The notes under the pieces: generated by a model
The model's input: the letters and a program-made list of their open reading frames with translations, nothing else
Told to the model about the DNA's origin: nothing
Databases searched by the model: none
DNA from: Saccopteryx bilineata
Lineage: Eukaryota > Chordata > Mammalia > Chiroptera > Emballonuridae
Assembly (NCBI RefSeq): GCF_036850765.1
Contig: NC_089493.1
Location: 166,281,640 to 166,345,639 of the forward strand
Reading direction: 5' to 3'
DNA length: 64,000 bases
Made by a program: the position numbers and the translations under genes
In this document: positions 23,125-35,095 of the stretch, in pieces
How positions within the stretch are numbered: position 1 is the stretch's first letter
Layout of the letters: every line of letters starts with the position of its first letter

Positions 23125-24655
23125 TAGTAACTGACTTTTAAAAACTTACTCTGTATGTTTTATAACTTGAAAACATAGTTTAAGTTAAATTTTAATAGTA
23201 TATTTATTTTGTTCTTTGCTTGTAGTTAACATATTCATATTTAAAATTTCCAGGAATTAAACTTTGTATATAGTGACAAGTCTTACTGTCACCCTAAACC
23301 GTTCACTTTAATCTCTCTGAATTCCTAAAACATTCCAAGTATTTTTAGTTTTCTCAAAGATTCTATATGTATTTATGTGTATATATATACATATAGTACA
23401 TACAATCTTCCCTTTTTAAAAAACAAACAAACAAGTGATTGTACTTAACCTAGTTTTCTGTACTCATTTTTTCCGCTATATCTTGGTATATATGCCATAT
23501 CAATTTATAAAAAGGTTCCTGGTTGTTTGTGTTTTCTTTTTAAAAATATCTGCACCTTGTTTTATTGTATAGATATTTAAGAATTTATTCATTCATTTCT
23601 CTGTTTATACATTAGTGGAACAATACCTCAATTACACAAATTCATAACCACAGTACCCTCAACTTTTACAGTTGGTAAACTCTTAGCATACTTTAGGAAG
23701 TTATTTCAGGATGTCTGTTTATTGTTTTCAGTGTTCTTTTACATATAGGTAGAGATATGATAACTCAAGAAACAATTTCATAGTCAATGGAATTATTTGC
23801 TAGTAAGCAGTAATTTGCATCTACCATAATCAGACCAAATTTGTTGCTCTTTTGAAAGACTAGTCAATTTTATAGAAAAACTTATAAATATTCTAACTCT
23901 TGATAGAAATTGTAATTCAATTTTTATTACTTTATTTTTCTTTTATTCTCACATACTTTAAAATTTATTTTATAAACATATTTTAAGAAAAAATTAAAAT
24001 TCCACTTCTGGGGCAATTACTTTAAGTTGAGACACTATCCTCCTTTATACTCCAATCTTTATTTACTAAATTTCAGTTATTTATTAAGGTAATTGCTTTT
24101 TAGAAATGGAAACTCTGACCTACTAAGGCTATGGAATTTTTCTCTTGTTGGTAAAAAGTTGTAACAAAAATATTGAGTAATGGAATTATCTTTACATAAT
24201 CTACTTTCTCATTATTTAGAATAAACTATAGAGATAATCTTTGAGTAATTTAAGTGAAGACAATGTAAATAGTTTCACAGAAAATGCTCTTATTTCTCTT
24301 TTCTATATTATGTGCATTTATGTTAAGATTTTATTTTATTTTAATGTAAGGACTTTAAATATGTTTATTTGATTACCAAAAATATCACTGTAATTACATG
24401 TTAATAGCATTCTCACACATCTGGTTTGCTAGGATCTTGAGTAAAGGCCATATGTGATGTTTTACTTAAATTTTAAAAATTAGAAATCTTCAGTTAGGGC
24501 CAAGTTAATGAAATCCTCTTATTTCCCAAGAAGACCTTCAGTGTAAAGGATACTGGCTAATACATATTTTATAGTATTTTCTGATTGTAAGAAAAAGGTT
24601 TCTTTGTTGTCCCCAAATAAGAGGTCAGTAATAAGCGCTGCTACAAAGATTTCAA

Positions 24656-24658
<3 letters not shown>

Positions 24659-24701
<43 letters not shown>
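24659..24701. repeat. (AT)n microsatellite
   Basis: An uninterrupted run of about 21 AT units. Confidence 0.97.
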
Positions 24702-24705
<4 letters not shown>

Positions 24706-25144
24706 GATCTCATTAAATAAAGGTATATTTTAAAATCACAGTCACCTGTGAGGCTATTTCAAGTATGCCAGAATCTTGAATGAGGGGAAGATCACAAGTT
24801 ACTTGAAGACTCTTTACCATTGAGAATTGCTAATATACCAGATCAAAGGAGAGCTTACTCACCTAGTATTGAGGCATTTAAGATGAATAAACAAAGTACT
24901 GTACTAATTTTTGAGGTGGATATGTCAATATTTACCAAAATATTGGGAAGAAATTTCTTTGTTAAAAACGAGATCCCCAGCTGGAACAAAATTAATGTAA
25001 GGAGCCAGGCGGTATAAATGCTTCTATGACTGATAAAGGTGAAGATCCGCTGCTAAGTAGGATGCAGGAAAGTAAAATATTCATTGGGAAAAAAGAACCC
25101 CATTATAGTAGAGGTAAGTGAATTCAATAATTATTACTCTTCAG

Positions 25145-25168
25145 AGCCGCATGATGTCGCTGTCTACA
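25145..25168 (+). promoter_or_regulatory. CSE promoter of the 25338 exon
   Basis: GCCGCATGATGTCGCTGTCT, identical over 20 bases to the CSE at 7839. The likeness continues downstream (AAGTTCCGTCTAGCC versus AAGTTACATCTAGCT), so these two promoters are close relatives. Confidence 0.9.
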
Positions 25169-25337
25169 AAGAAGTTCCGTCTAGCCAAGATCCAGACTTC
25201 CTCAAGCAGTATTGTATCCGTCTCTAAATGCTGAACAAAGGCGGAGACACCGGAATTGGATGAAAGATTCCAGGCAATGCAGTAGTTCGTCTTTATAGCA
25301 AACAAGCTCTTTGATAGCAATAAAACGATTACTTGAC

Positions 25338-27734
25338 ATGGTGTTTTCTTGGCGAGGAGGCCCGGAAGCCCGGTGTTTGCTGCTCTCGCTTCTGTTCCTG
25401 GCAGCCTGGGAGACAGGGAGTGACCAAATCCACTACTCGGTTCCGGAGGAGGCCAAACACGGCACCTTCGTGGGACGCATCGCGCAGGACCTGGGGCTGG
25501 AGCTGGCGGAGCTGGTGCCGCGCCTGTTCCGGGTGGCGTCCAAAGAACGCGGGGACCTTCTGGAGGTAAATCTGCAGAATGGCATTTTGTTTGTGAATTC
25601 TCGGATCGACCGCGAGGAGCTGTGCGGGCGGAGTGCGGAGTGCAGCATCCACCTGGAGGTGATAATGGAGAGGCCCCTGCAGGTTTTCCATGTGGAGGTG
25701 GAGGTAAAGGACATTAACGACAATCCTCCTGTGTTCCTGGTAAAGGAGCAAAAGCTATTTGTTTCAGAATCCAGATTGCTAGAGTCTCGGTTTCCGCTAG
25801 AGGGTGCTTGGGATGCAGATATTGGAACTAACTCCGTTTTAACCTATAGACTTAGTTATAGTGATTACTTCACGCTACATGTGAATTCAAAGAATGAGGA
25901 AAATAAACAAGTGGAGCTTGTGTTAAAGAAGTCTTTGGACCGAGAGGACACTCCTGAATATAACTTATTACTGATGGCTACTGATGGAGGCAAACCGGAG
26001 CTCACAGGCACTGTTCAGGTGCTGGTAACAGTGCTGGACGTGAATGACAATGCTCCCAGTTTCCCACAGTCTGAATATGAAGTAAGAATATTCGAAAACT
26101 CAGACAACGGAACAATAGTTATCAGGTTGAATGCTTCTGACCCCGACGAAGGAGCTAATCAGGAGATTTCTTACTCTTTTAATAACCTTGTTCCACCCAT
26201 GGTTATTGACCAGTTTAGTATAGACTCAAATACTGGAGAAATAACAATTCGAAAGAATCTGGATTTTGAAAAAGTGAACTTTTATAAAATCCGCATTGAC
26301 GCCACGGACAGAGGCCACCCACCGATGGCAGGTCATTGTACAATTTTGGTGAAAGTCTTAGATATTAATGATAATGTCCCTCAGATTTCCCTGACCTCAT
26401 TGTCTCTCCCAGTCAGGGAGGACGCTCCACTCGGTACCGTGATTGCCCTTATTAGTGTGTCCGACCGCGACTCTGGGGCCAACGGGCAGGTGACCTGCAC
26501 CTTGTCACCGCACGTTCCCTTCAAGTTGGTGTCCACCTTCAAGAATTACTATTCACTGGTGCTGGACAGCGCCCTGGACCGGGAGATCTTGCCAAACTAT
26601 GAGTTGCTGGTGACAGCTCGGGACGGGGGCTCTCCATCTCTGTCAGCCATCGCCAGCGTGTCCGTGGAGGTGGCCGACGTGAACGACAACGCGCCAACGT
26701 TCGCGCAGCCCGAGTACACGGTGTTCGTGAAGGAGAACAACCCTCCAGGCTGCCACATCTTCACGGTGTCCGCGCAGGACGTGGACGCGCAGGAGAACGC
26801 GCTGGTGTCCTACTCGCTGGTGGAGCGGCGGGTGGGCGAGCGTGCGCTGTCGAGCTACGTGTCGGTGCACGCGGACAGCGGCAAGGTGTACGCGCTGCAG
26901 CCTCTGGACCACGAGGAGCTGGAGCTGCTGCAGTTCCAGGTGAGCGCGCGCGACGCGGGCGTGCCGCCTCTGGGCAGCAACGTGACGCTGCAGGTGTTCG
27001 TGCTGGACGAGAACGACAATGCGCCCGCCCTGCTGCCGCCTGGGGCGGGCGGTGTGAGTGGCGCGGTGAGCGAGCTGGTGTCTCGGTCGGTGGGCGCAGG
27101 CCATGTTGTGGCGAAGGTGCGCGCAGTGGACGCGGACTCTGGCTACAACGCGTGGCTGTCTTATGAGCTGCAGCCGACGGCGGGTGATGCTCGAAGCCCA
27201 TTCCGCGTGGGGCTGTACACGGGTGAGATCAGCACGACACGGGCCCTTGAAGAAGCGGACGCGCCGCGCCAGCGCCTGCTGGTGCTGGTGAAGGACCATG
27301 GTGAGCCGCCGCTGGCTGCTACTGCCACCGTGCTGCTGTCCCTGGTGGACAGCAGACAGGTGCCGAAGAGCTCGTCGCAGGCATCTACCCGTGCTGTGGT
27401 TGTGGAGACAGCACTGGTGGATGTGAACGTGTACCTGATCATCGCCATCTGCGCGGTGTCCAGCCTGTTGGTGCTCACGCTGCTGCTGTACATGGCGCTG
27501 CGGTGCTCGGCGCTGCCCACTGAGAGCGCATGCGCGCCGGGGAAGGCCACGCTGGTGTGCTCCAGCCGGGTGGGGAGCTGGTCGTACTCGCAGAAGAGGC
27601 GGCAGAGGGTGTGCTCTGGGGAGGGGCTGCCCAAGACCGACCTCATGGCTTTCAGTCCCAGCCTTCCTCCAGGTCCTCCTGGATCTGCAGTTGGAATGGC
27701 AGATCAAGAAGCTTCTTTTGAGTCCTCTGGAAAG
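25338..27734 (+). CDS. protocadherin alpha variable exon, paralog number unresolved
   Basis: 799 codons in phase 0 to GTGGGT at 27735. An in-frame ATG at 25311 would add nine residues. I prefer 25338 because MVFSWRGG is a typical PCDHA opening. EC1 has RGD and CX5C. Linkers DINDN, DVNDN, DINDN, DVNDN and DENDN are intact; the membrane helix starts near residue 699. EC2 ([19 protein letters not shown]) is its own, with W for the usual S. EC3 differs from the 8031 exon at only about 15 of 370 bases. The final residues (FESSGK) recall the human PCDHA9 tail. It lies directly before PCDHA10. It could be a duplicate of the PCDHA6-like exon or an exon overwritten in EC3 by conversion. Confidence 0.95.
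25794..25807 (+). promoter_or_regulatory. exonic CTCF-like site in the 25338 exon
   Basis: CCGCTAGAGGGTGC, about 645 bp after the CSE, with the same GGTGC variant as the 15567 exon. Confidence 0.65.
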
Positions 27735-29577
27735 GTGGGTTGTTCTTATAATTTACTTATCAATATATTTATTTATTTAATCTAGAAAATATTATTATAC
27801 AGTAAATTTAAATTGTTTATATTGATATATTTTGGGCATCTGGACTAATTTTAAAATGTTTTGCCAGAAAGTACTTTAAATTTATAGCTATTTTTGTGTT
27901 TGTTTCCACTTCCAATTGAGAATGCCTAAAACCATACATTGAACATTTAGTTGTTAGGTGCTGAATCACTTTTATTTAAAACCTGTTATGGCAGTCATGG
28001 AGTCATACTGAATTATTAAAATAATGATGTCACTGTACCTGGAAAGTATTTGCTGAAAACGAATTTAGTTGTTATACATTAAGTAAAGTTCAACACCACT
28101 CCATCATTCAATCATTTCTAAGGTATGGATAATATTTTACTCTAATAGTATTGTTTATAAAAAACCTCATACCAGAAATATATAGTAATGTTATCTTGTC
28201 AGCTTTCTCTAGATGGAGAACTTTCTAGAGACATGGCTGGTCAGCACTACTCAATGTCTATAACTTCAATGAGTAACCTCCAGCATATGCCTGAAAACAG
28301 TAGCTTAACTTTAGAAATCTAATTCTAACAGTAAATGTTACAAGTACAAATCTTATTAAAACTGTGTAAAATATGTTTCTATATTCCTGAAAATGCAGAT
28401 CATAAGAAAATGTGATTGAGAATATTTTCTATACTTAGAAAATTTAATGAAATTTATATTTCATCTGATATTAAAGAAAATACTTTCTGACTGGTATATT
28501 TTTCTTCATGAAGACTTTCTCTTTTTTATAGAAATTTTCTGGTAATGGTATAGTGCTTGGGCATTAAAGATTCACCTATATTCTACACTGTAAATTCTCT
28601 TGAAATTAATACCCTGGAATTAAAAAAATTTATCCATACTCATTTATACGAGTATTTACTCTTTTTCAATGTTCCAAAAGACAGAAACCTGGACATTAGA
28701 TGATACAGCTTTAAAGTCACTGCATGGTAAACCTATATTTCCTGAACTGTGGATTGTCTTTCAAGCTGATGGGTTTTCACATTCTGTTGTTAGTTAAAAC
28801 ATTTGTTTTCTTTTTCTAATTTATATTTTTTAAACTTCCTTTGTACTTATGTTGAGTTTTGCTGACATGATAGATATTCCTATTGAGATATTTTATTTTT
28901 AAAAATTGTGTTGTCTTTTACAATGTGTTTCTTAATGAAAAATTTAGTGGAACAAGAGCAGAGTGGCCTCTGGAATAGAGCCACAATAGTATAACCATGA
29001 AAATGCAAGTAAAATTAAAGAAAATCTTTCAGTAATTTTTATTTTATTCTGTAAAACACATGTGTGGTATATGCTACAAAACAATCTATTTTTAAATTTT
29101 TATTTCTTTTAAAACTTGAATAGTTTCAGTTAAAACCTGTCTATGTATGTCAACACAACTCACCTTAAATCTAGACACTTTCAAATATCTCTGTCCATGC
29201 ACTTTTTCCCCAGGTTTCATATGTTACTTGAAGTTGGGCTGAGGTATTTGCATAAGTTATATTGATTAAGGAATGCTACAGTGGTCATTGTCCCTCAAAA
29301 CCCACATTTAATTTCTTAGAGCTAATATTATTTATTAAGTACTTACTATTCTATAATTATATATTTTATTCTTTATTATTGATGCTGTATTGATATAATT
29401 GGTAATTTATTCTTTTATATTAATCTTGATTCTCTCCCAGAATATGAGCTGTCATCATATGCAAAATTTCAGAGCATAGGTGAACACTTAGTAATGAATT
29501 TATCTTTTTGGTCATCAGGAAGTATGAGTACATTGGGATCTAGGAAGGTTAGGATTCAAAAGAGCTTGGGCCCTTGC

Positions 29578-29738
29578 CCAGTAGCTCAGCTGGTTAGAGA
29601 ATCATCCTGGTACACCAAGCTTGTGGGTTCAATCCCTGGTCAGGGCACAACAAGCATCAACCAGTGAATGTCTAAATAAGTGGAAAAACAAATTGATGTT
29701 TCCTTCTCTCTCTCTCTAAGATCAATACATTTTAAAAA
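29578..29738 (+). mobile_element. short tRNA-derived SINE, VES-like
   Basis: Head GGGCCCTTGCCCAGTAGCTC with GTGGGTTCAATCCCTGG (B box), then a CTCTCTCTCTCT tract and an AATACATTTT tail. Confidence 0.75.
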
Positions 29739-30494
29739 GTATAAACTAAAACAGCTTGGAAATTCAATATATAAAAATGAGAGCATAGAAGAAACTTTAG
29801 TTTAGTATTGTGCCTAATAGCTGTCCCTCTGTGCTTCTGTAGGAAGTATTCCCCAATTCAAACCAGAATCATTAAACAATGATGAAGCCAGTCTCTACAT
29901 TGTGGTTTCTAGATAGGGCTAACTAAAGTATAAATATAAGGCAACTACCACACTTTTATGAGTAAACAGAGCACTGTAAATAAGTATACAAGACCACAGT
30001 ATTAATATAGCATATCTCAGGCAAATTGGGGCCTGTGGTCAGCTCATTTTTAGATTTGATCATGCCAACTGCATTAGCAACAGGTGGAGTCTTTCTGGAT
30101 CCTAGACTTCACGTCACAATTTCTGAAATAAGTGGTACTGACAAATTTGCATGTTAACCATCACCTCTGGTGATTCTTATCCAACTGAACTTTTAGATAC
30201 AATAGCCCTATGAGGTGCTTGGTAAATCCAATTCTATCAAATATGGTGGGATGTAATTTAGCATCTCCCTACTTTCTATTCATTATTGGATATTTATTTT
30301 TCAGACGTTTATTACATGGTATTAACAGGAATGTAGTTTAGTTTATGTCATTACCTTATGTTGGGATAATTAATCATTGATAACTTATTTTAAGATAGTA
30401 GCTAAAATAAACATTGGTATTGTGGATGGATGAATAACTCATTATATTTTTATTTATGCTTTATAAGAAAAGTAACTCTTAAAATCAATATTTG

Positions 30495-30572
30495 TGTTTT
30501 AAAAATTTTATTAATTTTAATGGGGTGACATAAATAAATCAGGGTACATATGTTCAAAGAAAACATGTCCAT
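30495..30572 (-). mobile_element. 78-bp L1 3' tail with target duplication
   Basis: Contains GGGTGACATAAATAAATCAG, the L1 terminus. It is flanked by AAAATCAATATTTG at 30481-30494 and 30573-30586. Severely 5'-truncated. Confidence 0.93.
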
Positions 30573-31322
30573 AAAATCAATATTTGAATGGACTTTGACA
30601 TCCGAGTCATTCTAAATAAGTATAAAAAGAGAATTTAGTAGCACACATAAGTCAATGAACCCAGTTACCTTATTCCTGTCATTTTTCTTGTTCATAAATG
30701 TCACTCTATTTTCATTCTTAAATGACATCTGTGAGTTCAAAATGATCAATTTCTTAAAAATATCTCTTTTATAAATCATAACACCATTAAAGAAATTAAC
30801 CTTTGGAGAAGGCCAAATATCCTTTTTTGGAAAAAGAGAAACTTTAAGTTTTTAAAGTAGCATACATATATTAATGGAGAATTTAAGTTAATGAATATTT
30901 GATTCTAAAAGTATTTTTATGACAGGTGATGATGAAAAATTTTATTGACACTAAAAATTATTAGATAATTTCAAAACTGTATATTTGGGTATTTGAAAAG
31001 CTTAAGTATAACAAAGAAAGTAGATGTTATGAAAGTAGAAATAACATATTTTTGAATTATTTTATTTGTAATTATAATTAAGGCTCTTTTTGCTCCTATA
31101 AAATGTATATAAAGAAGTGAAATGTCTCACCTTATAGACAATTTCTCAATAAACCTTTTAATGTTTTCTTAAAGACAGGAACCTCAACTCAGCCTGAGCA
31201 GTAGCAGTAGTGAAGGCATTGTAGAGGGATAATATTCTATTGGTAATAAATTTCCCCAATTGACCGATTTTGGTCTTCAGCTTTATGAAAATAAATGTGG
31301 CTAAATTGAAGCCCGAGAATAA

Positions 31323-31500
31323 TCACTATTTATGAAGCATTTCTTCTCCTTAAGGTACTATTCTAGGCACTGAATTTTCACAACCATCATATTATCTGAA
31401 CGTTATAAAAGTGGGAACTGATACCGAGAGAGGTTAAATTCTTTTCCCCAAGTCACACAATTATTAAGTTGAATAATAAAAATCAGAATGAAGAAATTTC
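31323..31500 (+). mobile_element. MIR element
   Basis: Shows the MIR pattern: GGTACTATTCTAGGCACTGA, then GAGAGAGGTTAAATTC and AAGTCACACAATTATTAAG. Old, shared by mammals. Confidence 0.75.
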
Positions 31501-31871
31501 CGATGTTGAAGCTTGTGTTCTCTTTTAGAATGTGCAAACACCTCAAAGAGAATTGATGCTTGAGATTAGTGTCTGATTAGGTTTATTTAATCTCAAAGAC
31601 AAAGAAATGAATTAAGTGTCAGAAAGTGAAGATACATGTTTGTATCCAACAAAATATGAGTACACTCATTATGATACAGATATTAAAGATATTTTCAAAC
31701 TTAGCTAATGAAAAATGATGATCATGGTTAGGGAAAGAATTTTCTAAGAATCTCTAAGACTGCATTTTCTAGGGATTTGCATTAGCAATGGACAATAATT
31801 GTTATTTTTTACAAAAGAGACATATTGTGAGGCTTTGACAATTCATATAGATTCAAATATGTAAAAATTGA

Positions 31872-32446
31872 GTGGACAGTCTGGACAACAAGGCCCTCAG
31901 TGAGAGCTCAAACCAGGCCTTTCAGGGCGCCCTCATCCTGGTCAGCATCAAAGAGGGCTTCTTCCAGCCCAAGCTGCTCTCCCTAGATGCCTCAATAGGA
32001 GCCCCGACCCCTGCCAGCCCCCTGAAGTTTTCACCCTTTTCGAGGTTCCTGTTCAGCCCCCCACCCACCAGAGCCCATGGAGTGCCCTGTACCTCCACCG
32101 AGGCCATCCCCGCCCTCGAGCACAGTCCTCCCCATTTGACCCCCTTCAGGGACCCAGAAGTCCAAGAGGGGCTATGGGCTCCCTGGGCACTAGAAAGACT
32201 GGTAGGGATGAGGACAGGTGTTTAGACTCCTCCCGCAGGCCGTGAGGGCAGCAGGACCCTGGGGCAAGTATAGGGGTACAGGAGTGAATGTGTTAGAGCA
32301 TGTGACTGTGTTGGAAGTGGCTGTGCCTCTGAGTCATGAGCATGAAGGTCTGGTTGCAGGGCTTGGCTCCTGGTGAAGGGGCCTCCTGCCGCTGATCTGT
32401 CCCCTTGCAGAATTAAAGTATCATATGAAATAATGGTGGGAATAAA
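31872..32446 (+). pseudogene. GC-rich probable retrocopy of an unidentified gene
   Basis: A sharp GC-rich island in AT-rich DNA. A 117-codon open frame (31872-32225) begins MDSLDNKALSESSNQAFQGA and is proline/serine rich. It is followed by non-coding sequence that looks like a 3' UTR, with ATTAAA near 32412 and AATAAA at 32441. No intron-like breaks, no clear poly(A) tail and no parent gene that I recognise. It ends about 50 bp before the PCDHA10 CSE. It could instead be unrelated GC-rich unique DNA. Confidence 0.5.
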
Positions 32447-32494
32447 GATTTGAATCAAAGAATAATTAATTAATGGAATTGTACTTACACATTA

Positions 32495-32518
32495 AGCCAC
32501 CGGATGTCGCTGTCTTCC
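32495..32518 (+). promoter_or_regulatory. PCDHA10 promoter CSE
   Basis: AGCCACCGGATGTCGCTGTC, with the CGCT core intact, about 190 bp before the start. Confidence 0.9.
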
Positions 32519-32698
32519 ACAAAATGGGTTTTAGAACAAAGGCATAATCCTATGTTTCTTAAGGAGTAGGAAAGAACTTCATTCTGACATCTCAGCCATT
32601 TCGATAAAATTGAATGTAAGAGATCCAACAGGAAAATTTAGAGCGTGTGAGTCTTCCAGCGAGCTGATTCATAAATTTGTAAAACGGGAAAGGTATGT

Positions 32699-35095
32699 AT
32701 GATGTTGTTCTACAGACCCTGCGGCCTGAAAACCCGCCATCTGCTGCTTTCGCTTCTCCTCCTCGCATCTTGGGAAACCGGGAGCTGCCAGGTCCACTAC
32801 TCGGTCCCCGAGGAGGCCAAACACGGCACCTTCGTAGGACGCATCGCGCAGGACCTGGGGCTGGAGCTGGCGGAGCTGGTGCCGCGCCTGTTCCGGGTGG
32901 CGTCCAAAGAACGCGGGGACCTTCTGGAGGTAAATCTGCAGAATGGCATCCTGTTTGTGAATTCTCGGATCGACCGCGAGGAGCTGTGCGGGCAGAGCGC
33001 GGAGTGCAGCATCCACCTGGAGGTGATCGTGGAGAGGCCGCTGCAGGTTTTCCATGTGGAGGTGGAGGTCAAAGATATTAACGACCACCCCCCCGTATTT
33101 TCCGTTTCACAGCAAAAGCTCTCAATACCTGAATTGCGACTGCTTGACTCTCGATTTCCACTAGAAGGCGCGTTTGATGCGGATGTTGGAGAAAATGCAA
33201 TGCTTACATACAGACTCAGTCCAAATGAGTTTTTCATTCTTGATATTATAAACAAAAAAGACAAAGACAAATTCCCAGTACTTGTTCTACAAAAATTGCT
33301 GGATCGTGAAGAAAATCCTCAGCTTCTGCTGTTATTAACAGCAAGTGATGGAGGAAAACCCGAACTTACCGGATCTGTTTCTCTGCTGATCCTGGTGTTG
33401 GATGCCAATGATAACGCCCCCATATTTGACCGATCCATTTATGAAGTTAAGTTGTGTGAAAATTCACCAAAGCAAACGTTAGTAATATGGCTAAATGCTT
33501 CTGATGCAGATGAAGAAATGAACAGAGAACTGATATATTCATTTAGCTCTTTGATAACACCGAGCATAAGAAGAAAATTTGTAATGAATGAAAGGACGGG
33601 AGAAATAAGAGTAAATGATATCATTGACTTTGAGGATAGTAACACTTACAAAATTCATGTAGATGTTACAGATAAAGGAAACCCACCTATGGTTGGTCAC
33701 TGCACCGTCCTAGTAGAAATCCTGGATGAAAATGACAATTCGCCTGAGGTGGTTGTCACTTCTCTGTCTCTTCCTGTGCGAGAGGATGCTCAGGTGGGCA
33801 CTGTCATTGCCTTGATCAGCGTGTTTGACCGTGACTCTGGCGTCAACGGGCAGGTGACCTGCTCCCTAACACCGCATGGCCCCTTCAAGCTGGTGTCCAC
33901 TTTCAAGAATTACTACTCGCTGGTTTTGGACAGCGGCTTGGACCGCGAGAGCTTGCCGAACTATGAGCTGGTGGTGACGGCGCGGGACGGGGGCTCTCCA
34001 TCTCTGTCGACCACCGCCAGCGTGTCCGTGGCGGTGGCCGACGTGAACGACAACGCGCCGGCGTTCACACAGCGAGAGTACACGGTGTTCGTGAAAGAGA
34101 ACAACCCGCCAGGCTGCCACATCTTCACGGTGTCCGCGCAGGACTTGGACGCGCAGGAGAACGCGCTGGTGTCCTACTCGCTGGTGGAGCGGCGGGTGGG
34201 CGAGCGTGCGCTGTCGAGCTACGTGTCGGTGCACGCGGACAGCGGCAAGGTGTACGCGCTGCAGCCTCTGGACCACGAGGAGCTGGAGCTGCTGCAGTTC
34301 CAGGTGAGCGCGCGCGACGCGGGCGTGCCGCCTCTGGGCAGCAACGTGACGCTGCAGGTGTTTGTGTTGGACGAGAACGACAATGCGCCAGCGCTGCTGC
34401 CGCCTGGGGCGGGCGGAGTGGATGACGCAGTGAGCGAGCTGGTGTCTCGGACGGTGGGCGCGGGCCAGATGGTGGCGAAGGTGCGCGCGGTGGACGCGGA
34501 CTCTGGCTACAACGCGTGGCTGTCTTATGAGCTGCAGCCTATGGCGGGTGGTGGACGCAGCCTGTTCCGCGTGGGGCTGTACACGGGTGAGATCAGCACG
34601 ACGCGCGCCCTGGACGAGGCGGACTTGCCGCGCCAGCGCCTGCTGGTGCTGGTGAAGGACCACGGAGAACCCGCGTTGGTAGCTACAGCCACCGTGCTGC
34701 TGTCCCTGGTGGACAGTGGTCAGGTGCCTAAGACCTTGTCGCGAGCATCTTCCAGCGCTGTGAGCTCTGAGTCGGCACTGGTGGACGTGAACGTGTACCT
34801 GATCATCGCCATCTGCGCGGTGTCCAGCCTGTTGGTGCTCACGCTGCTGCTGTACACGGCGCTGCGGTGCTCCAGGCCGCCCACTAAGGGCGTGTGCGCG
34901 CCGGGGAAGGCCGCGCTGGTGTGCTCCAGCGCGGTGGGGAGCTGGTCGTACTCGCAGGAGAGGCGGCAGAGGGTGTGCTCTGGGGAGGGTCCCCCCAAGA
35001 CAGACCTGATGGCCTTCAGCCCCAGCCTTCCACCTTGTCCAGTTCCAGTAGTGGAAGTGGAAGAACAGTCTACTGGAGAGGACCACTCTAGGAAG
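32699..35095 (+). CDS. PCDHA10: protocadherin alpha-10 variable exon
   Basis: 799 codons in phase 0, ending SRK followed by GTGGGT. Two adjacent in-frame ATGs (32699 and 32702) make the first residue uncertain by one. An out-of-frame ATG at 32695 overlaps the start. EC2-EC3 ([58 protein letters not shown]) and the tail end ([11 protein letters not shown]) match human PCDHA10 very well from memory. EC1 has RGD and CX5C. The EC1-EC2 linker reads DINDH rather than DINDN, the only intact exon here with a changed Ca-binding motif. The EC3 motif DADEEMN has E for the usual G. The membrane helix starts near residue 699. Confidence 0.96.
33158..33171 (+). promoter_or_regulatory. exonic CTCF-like site in PCDHA10
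   Basis: CCACTAGAAGGCGC, about 659 bp after the CSE. It has AAGGCGC where others have AGGGCGC. Confidence 0.65.

Larger units (their letters stand above)
17922..25144. other. large intergenic region dominated by an L1 insertion
   Basis: Contains a young SINE (18009-18385), the composite L1 insertion (18873-23124) and an AT microsatellite (24659-24701). The remaining parts (18400-18860 and 23140-25140) are AT-rich with no recognisable gene. Confidence 0.8.
27735..32494. other. intergenic DNA before PCDHA10
   Basis: AT-rich. Contains a SINE (29578-29738), a short L1 tail (30495-30572), a MIR (about 31323-31500) and a GC-rich probable retrocopy (31872-32446). From 27735 to 29570 I see no gene or clear repeat. 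Confidence 0.75.

Noticed and set aside
26643..27707. Minus-strand frame of 354 codons
   Set aside because: Antisense shadow of the 25338 exon, with the same arginine/histidine-rich composition as the other shadows.
28199..28322. About 40 open codons around 28200-28320 (LSLDGELSRDMAGQHYSMSI)
   Set aside because: No start context, intron signals or recognised family; length is compatible with chance.
33866..35086. Long minus-strand open frame (406 codons, rich in R, H and Q)
   Set aside because: It lies antisense to EC4-EC6 of PCDHA10. The same mirror frame appears opposite every variable exon because of the GC-rich homogenised sequence, and it has no independent features.
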